This document shows positions 9,809 to 19,538 of a stretch of DNA of 64,000 bases, piece by piece. The notes beneath the pieces are model-generated. The model ran no database searches. It was not told where the DNA came from and was given only the letters and a program-made list of their open reading frames with translations. The position numbers and the translations under genes are program-made. Positions within the stretch are counted from its first letter, which is position 1. Every line of letters begins with the position of its first letter. This stretch comes from Candidatus Kapaibacterium sp. (lineage in GTDB: Bacteria > Bacteroidota > Ignavibacteria > Kapaibacteriales > UBA2268), in assembly GCA_013414795.1 (NCBI GenBank), contig CP058732.1:2581737-2645736 (forward strand), written 5' to 3'.

Positions 9809-10552
9809 TCAATATGTTTTGTTCTTCTCTTTGAAAATGTATCTTTTTAAACGACCAGAACCCTTAATTTCAATGTGGCTTGTCGATGGATTACCAAGAT
9901 AAAATACATCACCAGAGCCAGAAATGGATATATTTAATTCTTGCAAGCAATTGACATAAACATCACCAGAGCCATTGGTTTCAACTTGTACTTTATTGGA
10001 TAGGAGTTTAATAGCATTGATATCGCCACTTCCATTTATTTCAGCATTGAAGTCCTGCGCTATACCACCAATTCTAATGTCCCCACTCCCATTGATTTCG
10101 ATGGAAATTCGATTGGCTTGTATGCTATCGATTAGAACATCCCCAGAGCCATTTATTCCTATATACATCATATTTGTACTTATAGGTGATAATGCAATTA
10201 TATCAGCACTTCCATCTATTTGAATCCCTTTGTAAGTAGGATTGGTTATGCGAATATTCAACCTTCGTGGGCATATCCCATTTTCGCTTTCAATTTGCAA
10301 TTGGTCGTCTACCACACGAACAAAAATAAAATCCAACAAATTGTCGTCGGTTTCGATTTCTACTTTTGGTATTGAATCTTGAATAATAAACACTTTTGAG
10401 GGTACGCCCACATAAATTGTTTTAAATTCTATAATATCGAAATTTCGTTTCGTGATTTGTCCGCTACCTTCGGTACATAAATTTACCTGGAAGCAATTTG
10501 TGAGGGAAATTGCTATAAACGCCAAAAAAAACGCAAAGCCTAATTTTCTCAT
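9809..10552 (-). CDS. Head-GIN (DUF2807) domain lipoprotein
   Basis: The 247-residue protein has a lipoprotein signal ending LTNC (Cys20). The rest is a DUF2807 head-GIN domain: about seven successive rungs built round NGSGD or a close variant (DGSAD, NGSGD, SGSGD, KGSGR), spaced about 20 residues apart. This is the usual right-handed beta-helix pattern of this family, common in Bacteroidota. The family is annotated as putative adhesin but no biochemical role is established. The gene converges on the C25 protease gene with a gap of only 7 bp. Confidence 0.85.
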   Translation of the reverse strand: MRKLGFAFFLAFIAISLTNCFQVNLCTEGSGQITKRNFDIIEFKTIYVGVPSKVFIIQDSIPKVEIETDDNLLDFIFVRVVDDQLQIESENGICPRRLNIRITNPTYKGIQIDGSADIIALSPISTNMMYIGINGSGDVLIDSIQANRISIEINGSGDIRIGGIAQDFNAEINGSGDINAIKLLSNKVQVETNGSGDVYVNCLQELNISISGSGDVFYLGNPSTSHIEIKGSGRLKRYIFKEKNKTY

Positions 10553-10602
10553 TATGTTACATTATTAATCAAATTATTATACGCAAAAAAATTCGAAAAG
10601 TT

Positions 10603-11934
10603 TCAAATTTTTCTTCTTCCAATACAAAAGTATTCGAAGCCAAACTTATCCATTTCTTCGAATGTATAAAGATTGCGTCCATCGAAAATCAAAGGCTTTT
10701 TCATCAACGAACGCATTTTGTTGAAGTCGGGGTTTCTGAATACAGTCCATTCTGTTGCAATGATTAGAGCGTCGGCTTCTTCGAGGCATTCATACATATT
10801 TTCTGCATATTCAATTCTGTCTCCATAGATTTTTTTCGTATTTTCTACTGCTTCGGGGTCGTAGGCACGAATTTTTGCCCCGTTTTCCAGAAGAACATCA
10901 ATAACCTTGAAGGCTGGGGCTTCCCGCACATCGTCAGTATTGGGCTTAAATGCTAAACCCCACAAAGCAAACTTTTTCCCTTGAACATCACCAGCAAAGT
11001 AGTCCAGTATTTTTTTAACAAATCTTTGAACTTGTTTTTGGTTAACCTCGTAGGTCGCTTTTACTATTGTCAATGGAGTGCCAACTTCCTCTGATGTTTT
11101 AATCAATGCACGAATGTCCTTGGGAAAGCAAGAGCCACCAAACCCAAGCCCAGCAAAAAGGAACCTTTTTCCAATTCGGCTGTCGGAACCAATGCCAATA
11201 CGAACTTTTTCTATGTCCGCACCAACTGCTTCACAAAAGGCAGACAAATCGTTCATAAAAGAAATCTTTGTCGCAAGAAATGCATTAGCAGCATATTTAA
11301 CCACTTCCGCTGTCCGTTCATCGAAAACATAAATCGGATTACCACTTCGGACAAAAGGTTCGTACAAATCCCGCATTACTTCTTCAACAAATTTACTTCT
11401 AGTTCCAATTACGATACGTTCTGGTTTCATCGAATCTTCGACGGCAAACCCTTCACGCAAAAATTCTGGATTGCTTGCTACTTCAATTTGGTTTTCTGGG
11501 AAAATCTCATCAAAAACGCTTCGGACTTTATCGGCAGTTCCAACTGGAACTGTACTTTTGTTCACAATTATCTTCTTTTCCCGATTATCATTCTTCTTAA
11601 GTATCATTGCAATATCTTTTGCAACATTTAGCAAATGGCTCAAATCGGCAGAACCATCTTCCATCGGTGGCGTAGGCAAACACAAAAAAATGATTGTGGC
11701 TGTTAGCACTGCTTCTTCCAAATTTGTGGTGAAACGAAGCCTTCCTTCCCGAACATTTCTTTGTAGCAAAGGTTCTAAACCAGGTTCGTATATCGTTGGA
11801 ATGCCTTTGTTTAATTTTTCAACTTTTTCTGGGTCGATGTCGACACATATCACATCATTGCCTGTTGCAGCAAAAGAAGTACCAGAAACCAACCCTACAT
11901 AACCAGTACCAACAACACAAATTTTATACGCCAT
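10603..11934 (-). CDS. ugd: UDP-glucose 6-dehydrogenase family protein
   Basis: This enzyme oxidises UDP-glucose (or a related NDP-sugar) to the uronic acid with two NAD+, supplying precursors for surface polysaccharide. The 443-residue product has the N-terminal Rossmann motif GTGYVGL, the NPEFLREG segment and the catalytic GGSCFPKD loop with Cys269, and the C-terminal substrate domain (GLAFKPNTDD). The start is the ATG at 11934, because an AGGAGG lies 5 bases upstream. An in-frame upstream ATG would place that site inside the gene. The start overlaps the end of the permease gene by 11 bp, which suggests translational coupling. UDP-ManNAc or GDP-mannose dehydrogenase activity is not excluded. 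Confidence 0.9.
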   Translation of the reverse strand: MAYKICVVGTGYVGLVSGTSFAATGNDVICVDIDPEKVEKLNKGIPTIYEPGLEPLLQRNVREGRLRFTTNLEEAVLTATIIFLCLPTPPMEDGSADLSHLLNVAKDIAMILKKNDNREKKIIVNKSTVPVGTADKVRSVFDEIFPENQIEVASNPEFLREGFAVEDSMKPERIVIGTRSKFVEEVMRDLYEPFVRSGNPIYVFDERTAEVVKYAANAFLATKISFMNDLSAFCEAVGADIEKVRIGIGSDSRIGKRFLFAGLGFGGSCFPKDIRALIKTSEEVGTPLTIVKATYEVNQKQVQRFVKKILDYFAGDVQGKKFALWGLAFKPNTDDVREAPAFKVIDVLLENGAKIRAYDPEAVENTKKIYGDRIEYAENMYECLEEADALIIATEWTVFRNPDFNKMRSLMKKPLIFDGRNLYTFEEMDKFGFEYFCIGRRKI

Positions 11935-13285
11935 TTTTCCTCCTAAATACATTAATGAACTTTGAAAACAAAAGGTTTATTTGGTTGAAAATTGTTGAAT
12001 TTTCATAGTTAACTTTAAACAGAAGGATAACCCCCAGTAAGAAAACAATAATATTTCCCATCCACATACTTAAAAAAGGAGATATAAAGCCACGGTCGGC
12101 AAGTTTTTCGCCTCCAATTAAGCAAGCCCAATAGAAAATGTAGAATCCAAGCGAAATCGCAGCAGAAACTCCAAAATTTCCCCTACGTGAAATTAACCCA
12201 AGCGGACACCCAACAAGTGCAAACAATATGCAGGCAAAGGGAATTGCATACTTCTTTTGTATTTCGACTTCGTATTGCCTGGCTCGGGATTCATAATCAG
12301 ATAATCTATAAAGTTCAGTTGTAATCTGACTTTCAAGATATGAAAAATCTCTGTTGACCAATTCCCGCAATTCATCCTCTTTAAGATTTGTTTTTCCTTC
12401 GATTTTCTGTAATACATTTGTGGGAGTGGAAAAAAGCCTTACAATGTTCTTTTCACTCATTTCCACAACTTTTCGAGACTCGTCAACGATGTTCTGCATA
12501 TCACGGATTCTCATTTCTCTATCCCCTCGTGTAATAACTCCTTCTGGGGTTCTTTCCAATGTGAACCCTTTGCCTTCGAGCAAAAGCACTAATTCTTTAA
12601 AATAAATTTTCTTATAATTTCTTGGCTCAAAAGGTTGAACTTGAAGAACTTCACCATTGAACAACTGGAAGCGAAGTTTTTCAATTTGAGGAATAAAGAC
12701 AACATATCCAGAATCAGCAGAAATTGTGTTAGTTTGACGATAGTTCGACAAGTCGTAAATTGTTATTCCACTTAAACCATTAGAAAGGGAATCCACTTTC
12801 CGAGCCAGAATTGTGTAGTTTTCAATTTGAGTCGAAAATTGTCCCGATTCAAGCGAAAAGGTTGGTTTTTTGCGATTTATGTCGAACATCAGTATCTTTG
12901 CCTGATGATTTGCGTCGGGCAGTACCCTATCGTTGAACCAAACGAGGAAACCGAACAATAAAATTGAAATAAACACTACTGGCGAAATTAATTGGTAGAA
13001 ACTTGCCCCGCCAGATTTCATCGCTGTAATTTCAAAAGTCGAGGAAAGATTGCCAAAAGTCATCAGCGTTGAAAAGAGAACGCCCATCGGAATTGCTAAA
13101 ACTACCATCCAGGCAAGATTCAATGTGATAAGTTGGACAATGACCCAAAAACTTAAGCCTTTGCCAACCAACTTGTCCAAATCTCTCATCAACAATTGAA
13201 ACAAAAAAAGGAAAACCACAAGAAAGGTTCCAAAAAGAAACGGACCCAGATGGAAACGAAGAATGTACCACTTGACAATTTTCAT
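11924..13285 (-). CDS. LptF/LptG-family (YjgP/YjgQ) lipopolysaccharide export permease
   Basis: The 453-residue protein has the family layout: transmembrane helices near residues 8-35, 50-75 and 90-115, a large periplasmic beta-jellyroll domain from about 120 to 340, and three more helices at the C-terminus. The conserved MRDLDKLVGKGL stretch after helix 1 is recognisable. In the LptB2FG transporter these subunits extract LPS from the inner membrane and pass it to LptC/A. The ATG at 13285 is preferred over a TTG nine bases earlier. LptF and LptG cannot be told apart here. It overlaps ugd, which is consistent with a joint role in surface glycolipids. Confidence 0.85.
   Translation of the reverse strand: MKIVKWYILRFHLGPFLFGTFLVVFLFLFQLLMRDLDKLVGKGLSFWVIVQLITLNLAWMVVLAIPMGVLFSTLMTFGNLSSTFEITAMKSGGASFYQLISPVVFISILLFGFLVWFNDRVLPDANHQAKILMFDINRKKPTFSLESGQFSTQIENYTILARKVDSLSNGLSGITIYDLSNYRQTNTISADSGYVVFIPQIEKLRFQLFNGEVLQVQPFEPRNYKKIYFKELVLLLEGKGFTLERTPEGVITRGDREMRIRDMQNIVDESRKVVEMSEKNIVRLFSTPTNVLQKIEGKTNLKEDELRELVNRDFSYLESQITTELYRLSDYESRARQYEVEIQKKYAIPFACILFALVGCPLGLISRRGNFGVSAAISLGFYIFYWACLIGGEKLADRGFISPFLSMWMGNIIVFLLGVILLFKVNYENSTIFNQINLLFSKFINVFRRKNGV
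11939..11944 (-). promoter_or_regulatory. Shine-Dalgarno site that fixes the ugd start
   Basis: A perfect AGGAGG on the minus strand sits 5 bp before the ATG at 11934. It is formed by the two Arg codons (AGG AGG) near the end of the upstream permease gene, so one sequence is both coding and ribosome-binding. Confidence 0.8.
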
Positions 13286-13435
13286 AAGAAGCAAAATTAC
13301 GAAAATTCTGTAACCAATAAATTTGGATTAGGTATTGAAAAAAACAATCCAAAAGTAAAAAAACACTCTTGGACTATGCGAAAAACAAATCTTCCGAAAT
13401 AAAAAATTTATTGAACCAAAGAAATTAAAGAACTT

Positions 13436-14176
13436 CTAAACTAATGCAAACTTCAAGTTGAAGTAAATGCAATCTTCACGTTTGCAGGAGCGATTGCGTA
13501 ACGAAAAGTTGCATTTGGCTTCCGAAACTGGCAAAGTGATGTTGTACTTTTCTCGCAAATATTCAACAGTTTCTTCTATCGCAATGTAAGTATCTCTTTT
13601 GCAACAACGAGGACTACCCAATTGTGCAATTCGTTTTAAACTGTTGGCAACGATAATGTTCCCTTCGTCCCAGGAGGATTGTTCAACAGGGTCGAGTCCT
13701 TTCCAAATCATAAGGAAGATTGACGCCCCAAGAGCAGCACCACAAGTGCCAAGATGCCAGGAACAGGTTGGAGCAGTTTTGATTGCAATTTCTTCTGCAC
13801 GTTCAATTTTTTCAGCAAGATTTTGCTTTTCCCCTGTGAAATTTGCCATAACAGTGAGAAGAACAGCGGGGGTAATAAAATGATGCTCTGGTCCGTGCAT
13901 TTTAATTGCTGGGGAAGCCATAATTTCCTTTGCAAGGTCGATTGGGTCGGTCTTTGTGCTTTTCAAGCAAATAACCTTGACAATCTGTTTGGCATCAAGG
14001 TGGGAACATTCCTCGCAAACGAAATGATTTTCGACGCAAACTTCCTTCGCTTGGGCAGTCTTCCCACAAAAGGCACAAACCAAATCCGCTGGTTCATCAA
14101 GTTCAATTAATTCGTTTCCACAAACTAAACAGAAGTTTTCACTTTCTGGTTCTATGTTTTTCACTTCTATATCCAT
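13436..14176 (-). CDS. DUF5714 domain protein, cysteine-rich
   Basis: This 246-residue soluble protein matches the DUF5714 family, whose function is not established. It begins with a zinc-ribbon-like segment (CxxC pairs CLVC, CAFC and CEEC in the first ~70 residues). The core has MHGPEHHFITPAVLL and PTCSWHLGTCGAALGA, followed by a C-terminal Cys cluster (GSPRCCKRD, CNFSLRNRSCKREDC). The number of Cys residues suggests metal or Fe-S binding. The ATG at 14176 is chosen over a TTG at 14200. The gene stands alone between the permease gene and divergent dxs. Confidence 0.7.
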   Translation of the reverse strand: MDIEVKNIEPESENFCLVCGNELIELDEPADLVCAFCGKTAQAKEVCVENHFVCEECSHLDAKQIVKVICLKSTKTDPIDLAKEIMASPAIKMHGPEHHFITPAVLLTVMANFTGEKQNLAEKIERAEEIAIKTAPTCSWHLGTCGAALGASIFLMIWKGLDPVEQSSWDEGNIIVANSLKRIAQLGSPRCCKRDTYIAIEETVEYLREKYNITLPVSEAKCNFSLRNRSCKREDCIYFNLKFALV

Positions 14177-14301
14177 TTTGTCAAATTCATTATTCAACAA
14201 AATGCATATTACAAAAAAAGAATTAAATATCCAATTTTTTAAATAAACAATATTTACAATTTTTTAAGAATTTTTTTGTCTAAAACAAAGATAGATTGAA
14301 A

Positions 14302-16230
14302 ATGAAAATGGAAATTAATTGGGAAAAGTATAAAATTTTGAAATCGATAGACGAGCCTTCTGATTTGAGAAAACTCAAACCAGAATCGTTAGAGACTCTT
14401 TCCGAAGAATTACGCAATTATATAATCGAAGTTGTAACACAAGTCGGTGGTCATTTCGGTGCAAATCTTGGTGTGGTGGAACTTACCATTGCATTGCATT
14501 ATGTTTTCAATACACCAAAAGATAAAATTGTCTGGGACACTGGGCATCAGGGATATCCACACAAAGTTTTAACAGGGCGACGAGACTTGCTCCCAACGAT
14601 TCGTCAACTTGGTGGATTAAGCGGGTTTCTTAAACGAGAAGAAAGCGAATATGATGTCTTCGGAGCGGGACACGCAAGCACCAGTATTTCCGCTGCACTG
14701 GGAATCGCAACAGCAAGGGATATGCTCGGCGAAGACTACAAAGTCATTGCTGTAATTGGCGATGGAGCACTTACTGGTGGACTTGCCTTCGAAGCAATGA
14801 ATAATTGCGGTTACCAAAAACGTGATATCATTGTTATTTTCAATGATAATGGTATTTCAATAGATCCTAATGTATCGGCAATCTCTACATATTTTAACGA
14901 ACTTTTCTCTTCTCGAACTGTTACGAAATTACGTGATAAAATTTGGAACGCTACCGACAAAATACCAAGTCTTGGCGACCGACTCAAAGATTTTCTTAGC
15001 CGTTTAGAAGGCGGTATAAAGTCCATTGTAACCCCAGGAATGCTTTTCGAGGCTTTGGGATTTAACTACTTTGGACCAATCAACGGGCACAATATCTATA
15101 AACTAATCCGAATACTATCGCAAATTAAGCGATTGAAAGGTCCGATTCTACTTCACGTTATGACAGAAAAAGGCAAAGGCTACCCAGCCGCAGAGAACGA
15201 TTCAACAAGGCTCCACGCAATCGGAAAAAAAGAGAAGATTGTAGTTGATACAATTGAAAAAATAGACTTAAAACCCAAGGTACCCTCCTATTCGGACGTT
15301 TTTGGCAACGCAGTCGCTGAATTGATGGAACTGGATAATCGTATAGTTGCAATTTCTGCTGCAATGTTAAGCGGTACTGGTTTGCTAAATGTTTCGAAAC
15401 GATTTCCTGAAAGAGTTTTTGACGTCGGAATTGCGGAAGGGCACGCTGTAACATATGCCTCGGGAATGGCAACTCAAGGATTGCTCCCCATTTGTGCAAT
15501 ATACTCTACTTTTCTGCAACGTGCCTTCGACCAAATCATTCACGACTGTGCTTTGCAAAATCTTCACGTTGTGTTCGCACTCGACCGTGCAGGCTTGGTT
15601 GGCGAAGATGGACCTACTCATCACGGAACCTTCGACCTTGCATATCTACGCCTTGTACCAAATATGATAGTTACCGCTCCAAAAGATGAACAAGAACTGC
15701 GAAATCTTCTATATTCTGCTTTATTCACATATCCTGGTCCCGTCTCGATTAGATATCCTCGAGGCAAAGCAGTCGGAGTTCAAATCAATAAATTCGAACC
15801 TATTCCACTGGGTAAATGGGAATTGCTCTACGCTGGAAGCGATGTTGCAATTCTTGGCGTTGGGAAAATGGTTCAGAATATTCTTAATGCTCGTGAACTG
15901 TTGCTTTCAAAAGGATATAACCCGACAATTGTGAATGCTCGTTTCATCAAGCCTTTGGATAACGAAATGTTAACCCAAATTGCCCACACTCACGAACTAA
16001 TTATAACAGTAGAAGAAGGGACCGTTGTTGGTGGTTTCGGTTCGGCTGTTGCCGAATTCCTTTCCAAAAATAATTTCAAAAACGACTTGCACATCATTGG
16101 TATACCCGATAGGTTCATTGAACACGGAACACAGGACGAACTGCTCGCAATGCTAAAACTCGACCCAACTGGAATTGCAAGCCAGGTCGAATATCTTGTC
16201 GAAAAAAGAACATCCGTCTTAAATAAGTAG
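14302..16230 (+). CDS. dxs: 1-deoxy-D-xylulose-5-phosphate synthase
   Basis: This thiamine-diphosphate enzyme condenses pyruvate and glyceraldehyde 3-phosphate, the first step of the MEP isoprenoid pathway. About 642 residues is typical. Visible motifs are GHFGANLGVVELT near the N-terminus, the ThDP-binding stretch GDGALTGGLAFEAMNN ending in NDNGISIDPN, GEDGPTHHGTFD in the pyrimidine-binding domain, and the C-terminal transketolase domain (EEGTVVGGFGSA). ATG codons at 14302 and 14308 are both possible. ispH, a later enzyme of the same pathway, lies at 25603 in this window. Confidence 0.95.
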   Translation: MKMEINWEKYKILKSIDEPSDLRKLKPESLETLSEELRNYIIEVVTQVGGHFGANLGVVELTIALHYVFNTPKDKIVWDTGHQGYPHKVLTGRRDLLPTIRQLGGLSGFLKREESEYDVFGAGHASTSISAALGIATARDMLGEDYKVIAVIGDGALTGGLAFEAMNNCGYQKRDIIVIFNDNGISIDPNVSAISTYFNELFSSRTVTKLRDKIWNATDKIPSLGDRLKDFLSRLEGGIKSIVTPGMLFEALGFNYFGPINGHNIYKLIRILSQIKRLKGPILLHVMTEKGKGYPAAENDSTRLHAIGKKEKIVVDTIEKIDLKPKVPSYSDVFGNAVAELMELDNRIVAISAAMLSGTGLLNVSKRFPERVFDVGIAEGHAVTYASGMATQGLLPICAIYSTFLQRAFDQIIHDCALQNLHVVFALDRAGLVGEDGPTHHGTFDLAYLRLVPNMIVTAPKDEQELRNLLYSALFTYPGPVSIRYPRGKAVGVQINKFEPIPLGKWELLYAGSDVAILGVGKMVQNILNARELLLSKGYNPTIVNARFIKPLDNEMLTQIAHTHELIITVEEGTVVGGFGSAVAEFLSKNNFKNDLHIIGIPDRFIEHGTQDELLAMLKLDPTGIASQVEYLVEKRTSVLNK

Positions 16231-16258
16231 TCTCGTAATATTAACAAAATCTATAAAA

Positions 16259-17419
16259 TTAAGCTGGATTTAATAAAAATATCAAAAAGAAAAGTCCAAA
16301 AGTGCTTGCCATAACCCAGCGTGCGGTCTTTATGTTATAAGCCTTGATTTGGTGCCAGGCTAATGCAGTAAAGTACATCAAAACCCAAATGCCTAAAATT
16401 ATCAAAATCGTTGAAAATGGATCCAATCGAGCACCAACGTAATATCTCATCCCAAGATTTGAAATTGAACCATAGACCAGGAGCAGATGGGCAACATAAA
16501 TATACAAGGACTCTTGACCGCAAAGTTGCAAAATCTTTCCAATAGACTTTTCTTTATACCACTCTTCAATCAAATATAAAAGAGCAAAAACTGCAACGGT
16601 TCCCGAAATTCTAAATAAAATATGAAAAGGCGAAACCAACCACCAGGCTCGATATCCAGGATAAAAATCTGTGTATTCCCGAGTGTAAAAAAGGAGAAAC
16701 ATTAAAAAAGTACCCGCAAAGAATAAGTATATTGAAAGTTTCTTTTTGTCTTCCGCTTGAAAAAACAAGGCAGTAAAGAAAGCCCCAGCAAAGAAGTATG
16801 TACTCCAAGGGAACAATGGAAACTTGGAAATTGGGAAAGGAGCAATCCAAGTTGCAAAAAAAGGATGGAGAAAGGAAAAAGAATCAATCTGCCACACGAA
16901 AGAAGTAGTTAACATAATTGCAAAAGCAACAATGCCGTAAATCCACTTTAGAACTTTCAAATTTTTAATTAACAACAACAAAATTAAAGCAAAAAGTGAG
17001 GAGTAGACAATAGTTTGAAGAATATCGATTGAAAAAAACGAAACCCAATTTTCCCACTTCAAATACCAAAGTCTTTGGAATGACATTGTTGGGAAATGCA
17101 ACCAGTAGGCAATCAGCAAAATCAACCCCAGACGACGAAGATACTGCCACAAAGGCGGAGCAAACTTTCGGTAGTCTTCTGCTTTCCGTGTCGCTGCAAT
17201 CCAGAACCCCGCACCCGCACAAAAAAGGAACGTTACAGCGACAAAACCATTGGAAATGTTGATCGTATTGTAGAGCCATCCCACTTTAAACTGTTTGGCA
17301 AGAACCACATCGACGACATGTGTTTCAATCATCCACAAAACCGCAAGACCACGAAGAACATCGATAAAGATGTAACGATGCTTCTTCGCTGGTGAAATCG
17401 AGGAAATTTCACTTGCCAT
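16259..17419 (-). CDS. Integral membrane protein of the DUF1624/heparan-alpha-glucosaminide N-acetyltransferase type
   Basis: The 386-residue protein has about ten hydrophobic helices. It opens with the family signature RYIFIDVLRGLAVLWMI and continues with FCAGAGFWIAATRK and RLGLILLIAYWLH. Members of this group transfer acyl groups across or at the membrane to sugars, and many bacterial members are uncharacterised. The substrate here is unknown. The gene converges on dxs and follows the antiporter gene on the same strand with a short gap, so the two may be co-transcribed. Confidence 0.7.
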   Translation of the reverse strand: MASEISSISPAKKHRYIFIDVLRGLAVLWMIETHVVDVVLAKQFKVGWLYNTINISNGFVAVTFLFCAGAGFWIAATRKAEDYRKFAPPLWQYLRRLGLILLIAYWLHFPTMSFQRLWYLKWENWVSFFSIDILQTIVYSSLFALILLLLIKNLKVLKWIYGIVAFAIMLTTSFVWQIDSFSFLHPFFATWIAPFPISKFPLFPWSTYFFAGAFFTALFFQAEDKKKLSIYLFFAGTFLMFLLFYTREYTDFYPGYRAWWLVSPFHILFRISGTVAVFALLYLIEEWYKEKSIGKILQLCGQESLYIYVAHLLLVYGSISNLGMRYYVGARLDPFSTILIILGIWVLMYFTALAWHQIKAYNIKTARWVMASTFGLFFLIFLLNPA

Positions 17420-17447
17420 AATCTTACCAAAATGTTAAAAAGTCAAA

Positions 17448-18761
17448 TTAATGAATCAGAAGCAATTGCACAATAATAAATACTGGCAATAAGATAATTA
17501 ACGAAAATTTATACATATATTCAAAGAAATGTGGCATTGGAACTTTTTCATATTCTGCAATTGCTTTGACCATAAAATTGGGTCCGTTTCCAATGTATGT
17601 CATCGAACCAAAAAATACGCAACCAGTTGAAATAGCCTCGAGAAGGTGCTCGGGTATACCGCCAACAATCACAGGGTCGCTGAACAAATGTGGCTGTTGG
17701 GTTACAAGTCCTTTTGCAAGTGAATAGAAAGTAACAGCGGTCGGGGTGTTATCCAAAAATGAACTCAATGCACCAGAGGCGTAATAAAATGCTTGAATTG
17801 TGTTAAATCCAAATTCTCGGGCGTGAGTCTCGAGATATAACAGTGCAGGAGTCATTGTTATGAAAATACCAAAAAACAAGAAAGCGACCTCTTCTATTGG
17901 GTGCCAGTTGAATCTGTTGCTTTCACGCACTTCTTTCTTTGTGAAAATCAATGATAGTACAGCCATTGTAATAATCACAATTTCACGAACGAAGGAACTT
18001 ATGTGGTGGGGATGTATAAAATCAAAGTAGAGTGGATTTATAAACGCAACGGAGAGAACAACACCCAACAAAAAGATTAAGTTGATTTTGCCTCGGATTT
18101 TAATCGGCTTATATTCTTTAAGGTCGAGGATTAAATCTTCTTTCTTTTCTTTCTTGTAATAATGCTTTTCAATGAAATAAAAAATTGTCAAAAGAATTGC
18201 ATTGCAAAGTGCCCATTCTTTAACTAATGTAAGGAACCAGAAAAAGGGGACACCTCGGAGATAAAGGATAAACAATGGTGGGTCGCCCAAGGGTGTAAGC
18301 AAACCACCGCAATTAGCCACAAGAGCAATGAAAAACAGAACGATGTGCGTTTTATGTTTCCGTCGAAAGTTAGTTTTTAACAATGGACGAATTAAAAGCA
18401 TTGCAGCACCAGTAGTGCCCATCAACGAAGCCAAAATCGAACCCAAAAGCAAAAACACCAGGTTAACACTTGGTTTCGCCTCGAGGTCGCCATCGAGGTA
18501 AATTCCACCAGAAATGACAAAAAGTGCACCAAGCAGAATAATAAACGGAACGTAATCGAAAAAGATGGAATGAACCAAAGCCTCGGATAAATTGTTAACT
18601 AAAAGCCAAATGGCTGTGGGTATTCCAAGAACTAAACTAACAATCAACTTGTTTCTGTTGCTTTCCCAAAAATGTGGCGAGGTTAGAGGTAAAACTGCTA
18701 TTGAAAGAAGCATAAGAACAAAAGGAATATTAGCATATACTGGAATACTTGCAAATTCCAT
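17448..18761 (-). CDS. NhaD/citrate-transporter-like sodium:proton antiporter
   Basis: The 437-residue protein is highly hydrophobic, with about 11-12 helices, and belongs to the ion transporter superfamily. Recognisable segments are GSILASLMGTTGAAMLLIRPLL, NCGGLLTPLGDPPLF and the C-terminal repeat SSFLDNTPTAVTF followed by MTYIGNGPNFMVKA. These paired, inverted motifs are the substrate and Na+ sites in this fold. Na+/H+ exchange is the commonest annotation for such proteins, but a carboxylate transporter cannot be ruled out. The gene is divergent from yggS with only 60 bp between them. Confidence 0.75.
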   Translation of the reverse strand: MEFASIPVYANIPFVLMLLSIAVLPLTSPHFWESNRNKLIVSLVLGIPTAIWLLVNNLSEALVHSIFFDYVPFIILLGALFVISGGIYLDGDLEAKPSVNLVFLLLGSILASLMGTTGAAMLLIRPLLKTNFRRKHKTHIVLFFIALVANCGGLLTPLGDPPLFILYLRGVPFFWFLTLVKEWALCNAILLTIFYFIEKHYYKKEKKEDLILDLKEYKPIKIRGKINLIFLLGVVLSVAFINPLYFDFIHPHHISSFVREIVIITMAVLSLIFTKKEVRESNRFNWHPIEEVAFLFFGIFITMTPALLYLETHAREFGFNTIQAFYYASGALSSFLDNTPTAVTFYSLAKGLVTQQPHLFSDPVIVGGIPEHLLEAISTGCVFFGSMTYIGNGPNFMVKAIAEYEKVPMPHFFEYMYKFSLIILLPVFIIVQLLLIH

Positions 18762-18783
18762 AATTTTACCTTTAAAAAAATGG

Positions 18784-18791
18784 CAAATTTA
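18784..18791 (-). promoter_or_regulatory. Possible -7 box of the antiporter gene
   Basis: On the minus strand TAAATTTG matches the Bacteroidota -7 consensus TAnnTTTG exactly. It would give a leader of about 15 bases before the ATG at 18761. No TTTG is found at the -33 position, so confidence is low. Confidence 0.3.
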
Positions 18792-18821
18792 TAAAAAAAA
18801 GTTTATCGGAAGGGTTGAAAA

Positions 18822-19538
18822 ATGGAAAATTACACGGTTGCAACACTTAAAGAACGGTACCAAAGTATTCTTGAAAATATCGAACACAAGAAGCAACAAC
18901 TTGGCATACAAAGAAATATCAAAATTGTCGCAGTAAGCAAAACCCACCCAGTCGAGGCTATTATCAATGCAATTCGTGTTGGTATTACTGATATTGGAGA
19001 GAACTACGCCCAAGAAATGAAATCTAAATTTGAACAAATTCAACAATCGGGAAGCCCACAACCCAATTGGCACTTCATTGGTCATCTTCAAACGAATAAA
19101 GTTAAGTACATTGCCCCTTTCGTTTCGCTTATTCATTCTGTGGACTCGGTACATCTTGCACAAGAAATTGAAAAACAAGCAACAAAACACAATAGGATAA
19201 TCGATGTGCTTGTACAAGTGAACACATCGGGCGAATTGTCAAAATTTGGTTGCGAACCAGAGGAAACTCTTCAAATAATCGACACAATTAGAACTTTACC
19301 CCATTTAAAAGTAAAAGGGCTAATGACCATCGGCAGTTTCTCAACCGATGAACTTGTGATAAGAAAAGAATTCCAAACACTTGTTAAATTGTTCGAGGAA
19401 GCAAAACGCACTTTCCCAGAACTGGAACTGTCCGAACTTTCGATGGGTATGACAAATGATTACTTAATTGCAGTCGAAGAAGGGGCTACTATTCTACGAA
19501 TTGGTACTGCAATTTTTGGCGAAAGGCATTACACTTGA
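18822..19538 (+). CDS. YggS/PLPBP-family pyridoxal phosphate homeostasis protein
   Basis: This 238-residue single-domain PLP-binding TIM barrel resembles the N-terminal domain of alanine racemase. It has KIVAVSKTHP, where the Lys binds PLP, then IGENYAQE, WHFIGHLQTNK and the C-terminal LSMGMTNDYLIAVEEGAT followed by RIGTAIFGER. Family members buffer free PLP and affect amino-acid and keto-acid balance; no enzymatic reaction is established. The 3' end overlaps the convergent radical SAM gene by 10 bp. The start follows a weak GGAAGGG-type ribosome site. Confidence 0.92.
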   Translation: MENYTVATLKERYQSILENIEHKKQQLGIQRNIKIVAVSKTHPVEAIINAIRVGITDIGENYAQEMKSKFEQIQQSGSPQPNWHFIGHLQTNKVKYIAPFVSLIHSVDSVHLAQEIEKQATKHNRIIDVLVQVNTSGELSKFGCEPEETLQIIDTIRTLPHLKVKGLMTIGSFSTDELVIRKEFQTLVKLFEEAKRTFPELELSELSMGMTNDYLIAVEEGATILRIGTAIFGERHYT